A stretch of 44,890 nt of DNA, from the NCBI GenBank assembly GCA_943367595.1, contig CALRJS020000031.1, forward strand, positions 1 through 44,890. Direction: 5' to 3'. The DNA comes from MW101C3 sp943367595 (lineage in GTDB: Bacteria; Cyanobacteriota; Cyanobacteriia; PCC-6307; Cyanobiaceae). Shown piece by piece: positions 1 through 7,829 of this stretch (positions are counted from its first letter, which is position 1; the number at the start of each line of letters is the position of its first letter). Both the position numbers and the translations under genes were made by a program. The notes under the pieces are model-generated. The model saw nothing but the letters and a program-made list of their open reading frames with translations, was not told where the DNA came from and did not search any database.

Positions 1-73
1 CCTCGGTGCCGTAGAGCTGGATGAACTCGGGCAGCGACAGGCCTGCCTGAAACTGGATTCGATTCATGGCCAT
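1..73 (-). CDS. IS1595-family transposase, N-terminal fragment (runs off the contig)
   Basis: The ATG lies at 73-71 on the reverse strand and the frame stays open to the end of the window. The visible start is MAMNRIQFQAGLSLPEF followed by IQLYGTE. This pattern (NxxQFQxGLSLPEF...YGTEE) is typical of the N-terminus of IS1595-group (ISXO2-like) transposases, which continue into a zinc ribbon and a DDE-type catalytic domain that is not visible here. A second in-frame ATG two codons downstream is an alternative start. The same fragment is present in inverted orientation at 44817-44890. Confidence 0.65.
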   Translation of the reverse strand, partial: MAMNRIQFQAGLSLPEFIQLYGTE

Positions 74-148
74 GGCGGGCACTGCTAGTACATGTGTACC
101 AGCTTAGGCGGGAAAGGCCTGCGGACGGAGCTTGCTACCTAATCAAGT
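1..148 (-). mobile_element. Terminus of an IS1595-family-like insertion sequence (left contig end)
   Basis: Bases 1-148 are the exact reverse complement of 44742-44889 at the other end of the window. The inner boundary is base 148, where the shared sequence ends with AATCAAGT; from 149 the sequence belongs to a different host gene. The element contains the first codons of a transposase reading outward (to the left). The tip read inward is ACTTGATTAGGTAGCAAGC, which would be the terminal inverted repeat. Only one end is inside the window, so length and target duplication cannot be seen. Family call rests on the transposase N-terminus. Confidence 0.8.
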
Positions 149-753
149 GGGACTATGACCCGAGCGATGGCATCGCTGCCAACAGCCTTGATTTCATCGG
201 CGTGGTCACCCACGAGATCGGCCACTCCCTGGGCTTCCTGAGCGCGGTGGATGTGCTCGATGAAGCCTCCACCACCAGCGAGGGGGCTCTGTTTACCCTC
301 AGCGAGAACGTCTACAACCCCTACCTGCTGGATCTCTACCGCTATTCCAACTTGAGCCGAAGCCAGGGGCAGGGGGTGATCGATTTCAGCGTCGACACCC
401 GCGAGAAGTTCTTCTCCCTTGATGGCGGCAACAGTGCCGTGGCCCTGGCCAATGGTGTAGTGACGGCCGCCACTTTCGCCAACGGCCGCCTCAACGGCGA
501 TGGGCGCCAGGCCAGCCACTGGAAGGACGAGCTCGGGCTCGGGATCATGGATCCCACCTTCGCGGCCGGCCAGCTCGGTCAGATCACCCCCCTCGACCTA
601 GTGGGTTTCGATGTGATCGGGTACAACCTGTTCACTCCCGTTCCCGTGCCGGGCCCGTTGCCGCTGGCCGCCCTGCCGGCCGCCTTCGCCTGGAGCCGCC
701 GCCTGCGCCGGCGCCTGAAGGCCGCACCGCCGCGCTCAGGCCCCGGCCACTGA
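149..753 (+). pseudogene. Secreted zinc metalloprotease, 3' remainder truncated by the IS
   Basis: The frame is open from the IS boundary to a TGA at 751-753, about 200 residues. Near its start it has the zinc-protease signature THEIGHSLGF (HExxHxxGF, metzincin-like). The protein resembles the exported metalloproteases that NCBI calls NF038122 type. The end is VPVPGPLPLAALPAAFAW followed by SRRLRRR, that is a Pro-Gly-Pro motif, a hydrophobic stretch and a basic tail, as in PEP-CTERM-like surface sorting signals. The frame runs on upstream into the IS (ATG at 94), but those first 18 codons are IS sequence. The N-terminal half and signal peptide are lost or lie on another contig. Its 3' end overlaps the convergent cobL by 18 bp. 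Confidence 0.7.
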
Positions 754-2238
754 GCGCCGCCCTTTCAGCACCAGCACCGGGTTGAGCGGCGCCAGGCGGG
801 TGCCGTCGGCCAGGGGCGCACCGCGCCAGGCCTGGTGCTGGCTCACGCTCACCTCCAGCTGGCCCCGCTCCAGCACCGGCCTCAGTTCCGCCAGCGCCTC
901 CACGGTGGCCAGCGGGATCACCACCACACCGCCAGGCCGCAGGCGTTGCAGCACGGCCGCCAGCAGTGCGGCGCGGCCGCGGCCGCCACCACCGATCAAG
1001 ACGCGGTCGGGATCGGGGAGGGGGGAGGGGGGCTCGCCAGGGGCGCAGGCCGCCAGCGCCTCCAGCTCCAGCACCCCGGCGGGCCGCACCCCCAAGCGCT
1101 CGGCATTGGCCTGGATCAGCGCCGCCGAGCCGCCGCGCCGCTCCACCGCCCACAGCTGCAACTGGGGCCGCAGGCGCAGAGCCTCCAGACCGATCGAGCC
1201 CACCCCGGCGCCCAGATCCCAGAGCACGCCCTGGGCCGGCAGCTCCAGGTCGGCCAGCAGCTGGATCCGCACCTCCCGCTTGGTCATCAGGCCGGGCCGA
1301 TCGGGATGCTGCAGCCAGAGGCCGTCGTCGAGGCCGAACAGGGGCAGGCCAGCCGGATCGGGAGCGGCCGGGGGCTCGGCGATCAGCAGCACCAGGTGCA
1401 GCGGATCGAGATCACTGGGCAGGGGTGCGGTTGGGGCCAGCCGCATCAGCCGCTCCTGCGGATGTCCCAGCCGCTCGGCCAGCCACAGGCCGTAGGCGGC
1501 CTCCAGGCCGCTGGCCCGCAGCAGGCGGCGCACCTCCTCGGCACCGCCACGCGAGGGGTCGGTGAGCACCGCCAGCGCCGCGGGGCGCTGCTGCAGCCGC
1601 TGGGCCAGGGGCTCCGTTTCGCGGCCATGCAGGCTCACCCAGCCGGCGTCCTGCCAGGGGCGCCCCAGGCGCGCGAAGGCCAGCTGCAGGCTGGTGGGCG
1701 CCGGATGGAAGCGCAGGCGCTCCGGCGGAATGTGCTGCAGCAGCAACCGGCCGATGCCGAACCAGAGCGGATCGCCGCTGGCCAGCAGCACCACCGACTC
1801 GCCAGTGGCAAGGGCCTGCTGCAGGGCCGCGAGCAGCGCCTCGGGCTTGTCGCTGGCCAGCAGACGCGGGGGCTTCCAGGCAAGGACGGGGCCGGTGGTG
1901 GCCTCAACGGCGTCCGTGGGCTGAGCGGCTTTGCTGGTGTCAGTGGTCTGGGCGGGCTTCGCGGATTCGACGGCCTGACTGGCCTCGACGGCCTCGGCAG
2001 GTTCAGTGGCCGCAGCCGCCTGCGCTGCCCAGGCGGCCAGGCGGGCCTCGAGGCCGGGATGCAGCCGGGACGGCGCCGCCAGCAGGGACGCCCCTCGCAC
2101 CAGCTCCAGCGCCGCCGCGGACAGGGTGGCGAGGCCGCCCGCGTCGGTGCCGATCACCTGCAACGGCGGGCCTTGCTGCCGCTGGCCGGCCTGCGGGTGG
2201 CTGCTCATGCCGGCAGGGCGGCGAGGGAATCCGGCCAT
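736..2238 (-). CDS. cobL: Precorrin-6Y C5,15-methyltransferase (decarboxylating), CbiE-CbiT fusion
   Basis: A bifunctional corrin-ring methyltransferase for cobalamin (pseudocobalamin) synthesis. It methylates C5 and C15 of precorrin-6 and decarboxylates the C12 acetate. The N-terminal half is CbiE-like (VIGTDAGG near residue 30, SGDPLWFGIG near 155). The C-terminal half is CbiT-like with the SAM-binding motif LWDLGAGVGSIGLEALRL near residue 340 and a second glycine-rich stretch RVLIGGGGRGRA. At about 500 residues it is longer than usual, because a low-complexity Ala/Glu/Thr/Pro insert of about 40 residues (bases 1885-2030) sits inside the CbiE part. The start could be the ATG at 2238 or the one at 2208; the divergent gene begins only 23 bp away, so both promoters must share this gap. 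Confidence 0.9.
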   Translation of the reverse strand: MAGFPRRPAGMSSHPQAGQRQQGPPLQVIGTDAGGLATLSAAALELVRGASLLAAPSRLHPGLEARLAAWAAQAAAATEPAEAVEASQAVESAKPAQTTDTSKAAQPTDAVEATTGPVLAWKPPRLLASDKPEALLAALQQALATGESVVLLASGDPLWFGIGRLLLQHIPPERLRFHPAPTSLQLAFARLGRPWQDAGWVSLHGRETEPLAQRLQQRPAALAVLTDPSRGGAEEVRRLLRASGLEAAYGLWLAERLGHPQERLMRLAPTAPLPSDLDPLHLVLLIAEPPAAPDPAGLPLFGLDDGLWLQHPDRPGLMTKREVRIQLLADLELPAQGVLWDLGAGVGSIGLEALRLRPQLQLWAVERRGGSAALIQANAERLGVRPAGVLELEALAACAPGEPPSPLPDPDRVLIGGGGRGRAALLAAVLQRLRPGGVVVIPLATVEALAELRPVLERGQLEVSVSQHQAWRGAPLADGTRLAPLNPVLVLKGRRSVAGA

Positions 2239-2261
2239 GATGACCGCCCCCCCGTTCCGCC

Positions 2262-2513
2262 ATGGCCGAGCCGCCCGATGCCGCGATCCGCAGCCGTCGC
2301 CAGCGGATCCACGAACTGGTGCTGGCCCTGCTGGCGCAGCAGGGGGACCTGGAGCTGCTCGACGGCGATGGGGCCGCCCTCAGCGGCAACCCGGGCGAGG
2401 CCGGCCAGTGGCTGGAACGCAACCGGCGGGTGGTGGCCCGCTACCAGGCCCTGGTGCGCTCGGCCGTCACCCTCGACGCCCTGATCGACCAGGACAGCAA
2501 CGGCCAGCTCTGA
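2262..2513 (+). CDS. Small conserved hypothetical protein
   Basis: An 83-residue soluble, charged protein with no membrane segment and no cysteine. The middle is mostly helical in character (IRSRRQRIHELVLALLAQQ, then WLERNRRVVARYQALVRS). I do not recognise a named family, though short proteins of this look sit upstream of metabolic genes in picocyanobacteria. It starts with ATG 23 bp from the divergent cobL and ends 27 bp before the GH116 gene, so it is probably the first gene of that operon. Confidence 0.65.
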   Translation: MAEPPDAAIRSRRQRIHELVLALLAQQGDLELLDGDGAALSGNPGEAGQWLERNRRVVARYQALVRSAVTLDALIDQDSNGQL

Positions 2514-2540
2514 CAAGCTGGCCCCACCTTGTGCAGCACC

Positions 2541-5048
2541 ATGGCGCGCTTCGGCTTCTCCGCTCTCCAGACGCTGCTGGGACGCGGGGGCGGCAAGGGG
2601 GGGTGGCAGGCGCCGCCGGCCAGCTGGCAGCGGCCCTTCGGCCTGGGCTGGGACTCGCCCTATACGGTGCGCTACGCCAGCAACCTGGACGATGGCCCCT
2701 GGCATGGCATGCCGTTGGGCGGCTTCGGCGCCGGCTGCATCGGCCGCAGCTCGGCCGGCCATGTGAATCTCTGGCACCTCGATGGCGGTGAGCACTGGTT
2801 CGGCACCCTGCCCGACTGCCAGTTCGCCCTGTACGAAAGCGACGGCACCACACCGCTGGCCATGGCGCTGGCCACGGCGCCGGAGCAGGACGACTCCCGG
2901 CCGGGCTCCGGCGAGAACCCCCTGCCTGCCTGGCAGTGGTACCCGGCCAGCAGCGCCGAGGAACAGACCGGCACCTACGCCGCCCGCTATCCGCTCAGCT
3001 GGTTCCAGCACAGCGGCGTGTTCCGTGCCGGCGTCTGCTGCGAAGCCTTCAGCCCGATCCTGCCGGGCGACTACACGCGCAGCAGCTACCCGGTGGCCGT
3101 GTTCCGCTGGCAGCTCAGCAATCCCACCGACGCGCCGCTGGACCTCTCGCTGCTGGTGAGCTGGCGCAACACCACCGGCTGGTTCACCAACACCGATCCC
3201 AGCGCCGCCGTCACCTTCCGTGATGACGGCAGCCCCGAGCACAGCTACGTGCCGGCGGTTGGCCATGGCGCCGGCCAGCGCAACCGCCAGGTCAACCAGC
3301 CCGGCCTGAAGGGGGTGCTGCTGGAGGGGCCGATCAGCACGCCGATCGCCGAAGGGGAGGGCCAGTGGTGCGTGGCGGTGCCCGACGACCTGCCCGGCGT
3401 GGAGGTGCTGCGCTGCAGCCGCTGGGATCCCACCGGCAGCGGCGCCGAGATCTGGGCCCCGTTTGCCCGCGACGGCTCCATTCCCGCCAGTGACAACGAC
3501 CGCCGCAGCAGCGCCGGCGAGCAGGCCAGTGCCGCCATCGCCCTGCGGCTGCGGCTGGAGCCCGGGGCCACGATCGAGCTGCCGGTGGTGATCAGCTGGG
3601 ACCTGCCGGTGACCGCCTTCGCCAGCGGCCAGCAGGCGCTGCGCCGCTACACGGATGTGTTCGGTGGAAGTGGCACCAATGCCACGGCGATCGCCGCCGA
3701 GGCCCTGCGCGACTGGCCCCAGTGGCGCGAGGCGATCGACGCCTGGCAGCAGCCGGTGCTGGAGCGCAGCGACCTGCCCGAGCCGATCCGCATGGCGCTG
3801 TTCAACGAGCTCTACGACCTCGCCAGCGGCGGCAGCCTCTGGACCGCCGCCACCCCCGCCGACCCGGTGGGCCGCTTCGGGGTGCTCGAGTGCCTGGATT
3901 ACGCCTGGTACGAAAGCCTCGACGTGCGCCTCTACGGCTCCCTCGCCCTGCTGCAGCTGTGGCCCGAACTCGACAAGGCGGTGCTGCGCAGCTTCGCGAG
4001 GGCCATCCCCTCCGCCGACGCCACACCACGGCCGATCGGCTGGTACTTCACCCAGGGCAAGGGGCGGGTGGAGGCGGCTCGCAAGCTGGCGGGGGCCACG
4101 CCGCACGATCTGGGCGCTCCGAACGAGCGGCCCTTCGATGCCACCAACTACACCGCCTACCAGGACTGCAACCTGTGGAAGGACCTGGCCAGTGATTTCG
4201 TGCTGCAGGTGTGGCGCACCTTCCAGCTGGCGCCCACCGGCAGCGATCTGCGCTTCCTGGCCGACTGCTGGCCCGCCGCGGTGCAGGCCCTGCAGTACCT
4301 CAAGACCTTCGACATCAACGACGACGGCCTGCCAGACAACGGCGGCGCCCCCGACCAGACCTTCGACGACTGGGCCTTGCAGGGGGTGAGCACCTATTGC
4401 GGCGCCCTCTGGATCGCGGCCCTGGAGGCGGCCCTGGCGATGGGGCAGCGGCTGCAGCTGGATCTGGGGCTCGACACCAGCGCGGAGCAGCGGCAGTTCA
4501 GCGACTGGCTGGAGCAGTCGCGGGCGAACTTCGACCGGCTGCTCTGGAACGGCGAGTACTACCGCATCGATGCCGGCAGCGGCACGCCGGTGGTGATGGC
4601 CGATCAGCTCTGCGGCGACTTCTACGCCCGCCTGCTGAACCTGCCGCCGGTGGTGAGCGAAGCCAACGCGCTCTCCTCGCTCACGGCGATCCGCGAGGCC
4701 TGCTTCGAGCGCTTCGAGGGCGGCAAGCTCGGGGTGGCCAACGGCCTGCGCCGCGACGGCACGCCGCTCGACCCCAACGGCACCCACCCATTGGAAGTGT
4801 GGACCGGCATCAACTTCGGCCTGGCCGCCTACTACCGGCTGATGGGCCAGACCGGCACCGCCCTGGCGATAACCGGCGCCGTGGTGCAGCAGGTGTACGA
4901 CGGGGGCCTGCAGTTCCGCACCCCCGAAGCCCTCACCGCCGCAGGCACCTTCCGCGCCTGCCACTATCTACGGGCGATGGCGATCTGGGCTCTGTGGGCC
5001 ACACACACCCAGTGGCAACCGATTCCGGGCAGTGCCCGTCAGCCATGA
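2541..5048 (+). CDS. GH116 family glycoside hydrolase (GBA2-like beta-glucosidase/glucosylceramidase)
   Basis: About 835 residues, a full-length GH116 enzyme. The N-terminal beta-sandwich carries the family opening PLGGFGAGCIGR and HLDGGEHWFGTLPDCQF. The C-terminal alpha-barrel (DUF608) contains FGVLECLDYAWYESLDV at about 3870-3925 and GGAPDQTFDDWALQG near 4340-4385. In characterised family members these two stretches hold the catalytic Glu and Asp. Substrates in the family are beta-glucosides, including glucosylceramide in animals and aryl-glucosides or oligosaccharides in bacteria; the cyanobacterial substrate is unknown. No signal peptide is seen, so it is probably cytoplasmic. I prefer the ATG at 2541; a TTG at 2529 is in frame. 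Its TGA overlaps the next ATG (ATGA at 5045-5048), indicating translational coupling. Confidence 0.88.
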   Translation: MARFGFSALQTLLGRGGGKGGWQAPPASWQRPFGLGWDSPYTVRYASNLDDGPWHGMPLGGFGAGCIGRSSAGHVNLWHLDGGEHWFGTLPDCQFALYESDGTTPLAMALATAPEQDDSRPGSGENPLPAWQWYPASSAEEQTGTYAARYPLSWFQHSGVFRAGVCCEAFSPILPGDYTRSSYPVAVFRWQLSNPTDAPLDLSLLVSWRNTTGWFTNTDPSAAVTFRDDGSPEHSYVPAVGHGAGQRNRQVNQPGLKGVLLEGPISTPIAEGEGQWCVAVPDDLPGVEVLRCSRWDPTGSGAEIWAPFARDGSIPASDNDRRSSAGEQASAAIALRLRLEPGATIELPVVISWDLPVTAFASGQQALRRYTDVFGGSGTNATAIAAEALRDWPQWREAIDAWQQPVLERSDLPEPIRMALFNELYDLASGGSLWTAATPADPVGRFGVLECLDYAWYESLDVRLYGSLALLQLWPELDKAVLRSFARAIPSADATPRPIGWYFTQGKGRVEAARKLAGATPHDLGAPNERPFDATNYTAYQDCNLWKDLASDFVLQVWRTFQLAPTGSDLRFLADCWPAAVQALQYLKTFDINDDGLPDNGGAPDQTFDDWALQGVSTYCGALWIAALEAALAMGQRLQLDLGLDTSAEQRQFSDWLEQSRANFDRLLWNGEYYRIDAGSGTPVVMADQLCGDFYARLLNLPPVVSEANALSSLTAIREACFERFEGGKLGVANGLRRDGTPLDPNGTHPLEVWTGINFGLAAYYRLMGQTGTALAITGAVVQQVYDGGLQFRTPEALTAAGTFRACHYLRAMAIWALWATHTQWQPIPGSARQP

Positions 5049-5563
5049 GCAGCGGCTTGCCGTCCAGGGCGCTCAGCCTCGCGCTCTTCCTGCTGCTGGC
5101 CCTGGGGGCAATGGCTGGCCTGATCGGCCTGGCGCCACCGGCCTTCGCCCAGATTCACAGCCACCCCGACGAAAACGGCACGCCGGTGGTGCGCAGCCTC
5201 GAGAGCCTGCGGGATCTCGACGACCAGAGCTGGCAGCTGGTGGGCTACAGGCAGGGACCACCCGGCGGCCCGCTGCGCCTGCGCATCGTGGGCTATCCGG
5301 GCAAGTTGCGCCTCGATCACCCCACCCCGCTGGCGGTGCGCTCCGGGGTGTTCCAGTGGGAGCTCGCCGATCTCACCCTCGCCAATCCCCAGCTCACAGC
5401 TGATGCCCGGGCGGCCGCGGCCGAATTCGATCTGGCGCCGCTGCTGGCCGACCTCGACCGCGACCGGCCGCTGCGGCTGCGGCTGCGCGGCGGGTTCACC
5501 GACCTGCTGGTTCCTCCTTACGTGGTGGCTGAATGGCGGCAGCTGCCGGACGCACCCCTTTGA
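5045..5563 (+). CDS. DUF3122 domain protein, exported
   Basis: A 172-residue protein with a signal peptide (hydrophobic core ALFLLLALGAMAGLIGL, probable cleavage after AFA near residue 35). The mature part begins IHSHPDENGTPVVRSLESLR and DDQSWQLVGY, the hallmark of the cyanobacterial DUF3122 family, whose function is unknown. It overlaps the GH116 stop by 4 bp and the ribD start lies 31 bp inside its 3' end, so the three are probably one transcript. No cysteine follows the signal peptide, so it is likely a free periplasmic or thylakoid-lumen protein rather than a lipoprotein. Confidence 0.8.
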   Translation: MSSGLPSRALSLALFLLLALGAMAGLIGLAPPAFAQIHSHPDENGTPVVRSLESLRDLDDQSWQLVGYRQGPPGGPLRLRIVGYPGKLRLDHPTPLAVRSGVFQWELADLTLANPQLTADARAAAAEFDLAPLLADLDRDRPLRLRLRGGFTDLLVPPYVVAEWRQLPDAPL

Positions 5564-6723
5564 GCGCGGCGCCGGCTGACTCCGGCCACCGCCCCTGGCT
5601 GGCCTGGATGGACCGGGCGCTGCAACTGGCCGCCCTCGGCCGGGGCCGCACCAGCCCGAACCCGATGGTGGGCGCCGTGGTGCTCAGCGCCGACGGCGTC
5701 CTGGTGGGGGAGGGCTTCCATGCCGCCGCCGGGCAGCCGCACGCGGAAGTGGGGGCGCTGGCCCAGGCCGGGGCGCGGGCCCGGGGGGGCACCCTGCTGG
5801 TGACCCTGGAGCCGTGCTGCCACCACGGCCGCACGCCGCCGTGCAGCGAGGCCGTGATCGCCGCCGGCATCCGCCGGGTGGTAGTGGCGATGGAGGATCC
5901 TGATCCGCGCGTGGCGGGCGGTGGCCTCGCCCGGCTGCGGCAGGCGGGGGTGGAGGTGATCGGCGGGGTGCGTCAGGCGCAGGCCCTGGAACTGAATCGC
6001 GCCTTCGTGCACAGGGTGCGCAACGGCAGGCCGCTGGGCCTGCTCAAGTGGGGCATGAGCCTCGATGGGCGCACCGCCCTGCCCAGCGGGCAGAGCCAGT
6101 GGATCACAGGCCCCGCCGCCCGCGACTGGGTGCACCGCCTGCGGGCCGGCTGCGATGCCGTGATCGTGGGCGGCGGCACCGTGCGGGCCGACAACCCGTT
6201 GCTCACCAGCCGCGGCCGGCGCCAGCCCGAACCGCTGCGCGTGGTGCTCAGCCGCCAGCTGGAGCTGCCCGGGCTGCTCGCACCGGTTGGGGCCACGGGG
6301 GAGCCAGGCCACCTGCAGCCCGCACTGCTCTGGGATCAGCAGCAGGCCCGCACCCTGGTGGCCCATGGTCCGGAGACGCCGCCACAGCGCCGCGAAGCAC
6401 TGGCAGCGCTCGGTGTGGAAACACTGGAGCTGAACGCCTGCGAACCCCGGCCGCTGCTGGAGGCCCTGGCCGGACGCGGCTGCAACCAGGTGCTGTGGGA
6501 ATGCGGGCCCAGCCTGGCAGCGGCCGCCCTGCGGCAGGGTTGCGTGCAGCGGCTGGCGGCCGTGATCGCGCCGCGCCTGCTCGGTGGGGCGGCCGCCCGC
6601 ACGCCGCTGGGGGATCTGGAGCTGGCGGATCTGGCGGAAGCCCGGTTATGGCCCACCCAGCAGCTGAGCCGCTGCGGTCCCGATCTGCTCTGGGAGCTGG
6701 TGGCGCCGGAGCCGGATCCATAG
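5533..6723 (+). CDS. ribD: Bifunctional riboflavin biosynthesis deaminase/reductase RibD
   Basis: Converts the GTP cyclohydrolase II product by deaminating the pyrimidine ring and then reducing the ribosyl side chain, two consecutive steps of riboflavin synthesis. The N-terminal deaminase domain has the zinc site H70-A-E72 and PCCHHGRTPPC with C95 and C104, plus SPNPMVGAVV. The C-terminal reductase domain starts near residue 155 (LKWGMSLDGRTAL, then SQWITG and DAVIVGGGTVRADNP). The length of 396 residues is normal. The start overlaps the DUF3122 gene by 31 bp. A 22-bp tandem duplication covers the stop codon. Confidence 0.95.
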   Translation: MAAAAGRTPLSAAPADSGHRPWLAWMDRALQLAALGRGRTSPNPMVGAVVLSADGVLVGEGFHAAAGQPHAEVGALAQAGARARGGTLLVTLEPCCHHGRTPPCSEAVIAAGIRRVVVAMEDPDPRVAGGGLARLRQAGVEVIGGVRQAQALELNRAFVHRVRNGRPLGLLKWGMSLDGRTALPSGQSQWITGPAARDWVHRLRAGCDAVIVGGGTVRADNPLLTSRGRRQPEPLRVVLSRQLELPGLLAPVGATGEPGHLQPALLWDQQQARTLVAHGPETPPQRREALAALGVETLELNACEPRPLLEALAGRGCNQVLWECGPSLAAAALRQGCVQRLAAVIAPRLLGGAAARTPLGDLELADLAEARLWPTQQLSRCGPDLLWELVAPEPDP

Positions 6724-6746
6724 AGCGCCGGAGCCTGATCCGTAGG
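6703..6746. repeat. 22-bp tandem duplication at the ribD stop
   Basis: Two adjacent imperfect copies (6703-6724 and 6725-6746) share GCGCCGGAGCC and GATCC and each ends with TAG. The first TAG is the ribD stop. They differ at three positions. The second copy therefore acts as a harmless duplicated gene end. Confidence 0.7.
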
Positions 6747-6771
6747 GTGTCGGGCAGCCACAACGGCCGCC

Positions 6772-7812
6772 ATGCCGGTGCCTGCCCTGCTGCCCCCCCG
6801 CTTCCCGATACCGATCGCCGGCCTGCTGCTGGCGGTGGCGGTGTGGGTGGCCTTGCAGCTGATCGGCACACGCCTGCAGCGGGATTCCCTGGCCCGGGCC
6901 CTGCTGATGCGCAGCCGGCTCAGCCTCTGCCTGACGATCCTGCTGGCCAGCGTGGGCTGGTGGGTGGCCACACTGATCGGCACCGAGCTCCTGCCGCTGC
7001 CGCGCGGCGGGCTGGAGGTTCGCGACGGGCTGATCGTGATCGGCCTGGTCTGGACGGTGCTGCGCTGCAAGGGGGAGCTGCTGCGCCGGGTGGACACCTA
7101 CTCCAAGCAGGTGTTCCCGAACCTGCCCGAGCGCGACCGCCTGTTCCTGTTCGACCTGGCCGACAAGCTGATCGCGATTCTGGTGGCGGTGATCGTCGCC
7201 CTGGAGCTGCTGCGGCTGCTCGGCACCCCCACCGCGCTGCTGGCCACCGCCGGCGGCTTCGGGGCGGCGGCCCTCGGCTTCGGCGCCAAGACGATCGTGG
7301 AGAACGCCCTCAGCGGCATCAGCCTCTACATCAACCGCCCCTTCGTGGTGGGGGATGTCATCCGCATCCCCTCCGAAGAGCTGACCGGCACCGTGGTTCA
7401 GATCGGCTGGTTCTACACCCAGCTGCGCGACCCCGAGCGGCAACCGGTGTTCATTCCCAATGGCCTGTTCACCACCCAGCCGGTGATCAACATCGCCCGC
7501 ATCGATAACCGCAGGATCTGGATCGATTTCGGCGTGCGCTACGACGACCGGCCCGTGCTGGAGGCGATCCTCAACGACCTGCAGGCCCAGCTGGCCGCCG
7601 ATCCCGCCATCGATCACGACAAGACCCTGGCGGTGCACTTCGTGGGCTACGGCGAATCCAGCCTGCAGTTGCGGCTGCTCTGCCATGCCAGCGATGGCGA
7701 CATGGCCACCGCCTGGGACCTGCAGCAACGGCTGCTGCTGCAGATCGGCCGGGTGGTGGAGGAGCACGGCGCCCAGATGCCGGCGCCGCTCCACTCCTTG
7801 CTCAAGACTTGA
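6772..7812 (+). CDS. MscS family mechanosensitive ion channel
   Basis: A 346-residue membrane protein with about four hydrophobic segments (near residues 10-30, 50-70, 82-97 and 130-150). These are followed by the pore helix rich in Gly/Ala, GGFGAAALGFGAKTIVE, and the conserved start of the beta domain NRPFVVGDVIRIPS. These are diagnostic of MscS channels, which release solutes on hypo-osmotic shock. The C-terminal cytoplasmic part (residues 200-346) has the usual alpha/beta fold. It starts 48 bp after ribD and ends just before the next gene, so it may be cotranscribed with both. Confidence 0.88.
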   Translation: MPVPALLPPRFPIPIAGLLLAVAVWVALQLIGTRLQRDSLARALLMRSRLSLCLTILLASVGWWVATLIGTELLPLPRGGLEVRDGLIVIGLVWTVLRCKGELLRRVDTYSKQVFPNLPERDRLFLFDLADKLIAILVAVIVALELLRLLGTPTALLATAGGFGAAALGFGAKTIVENALSGISLYINRPFVVGDVIRIPSEELTGTVVQIGWFYTQLRDPERQPVFIPNGLFTTQPVINIARIDNRRIWIDFGVRYDDRPVLEAILNDLQAQLAADPAIDHDKTLAVHFVGYGESSLQLRLLCHASDGDMATAWDLQQRLLLQIGRVVEEHGAQMPAPLHSLLKT

Positions 7813-7829
7813 GCCGCTGCCCCCTCACC

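Noticed and set aside
2205..4964. A 919-codon open frame on the reverse strand opposite the GH116 gene
   Set aside because: GC-rich DNA opens antisense frames. The translation has no family motif and is Gly/Ala/His/Gln-rich, while the forward frame is a complete GH116 enzyme.
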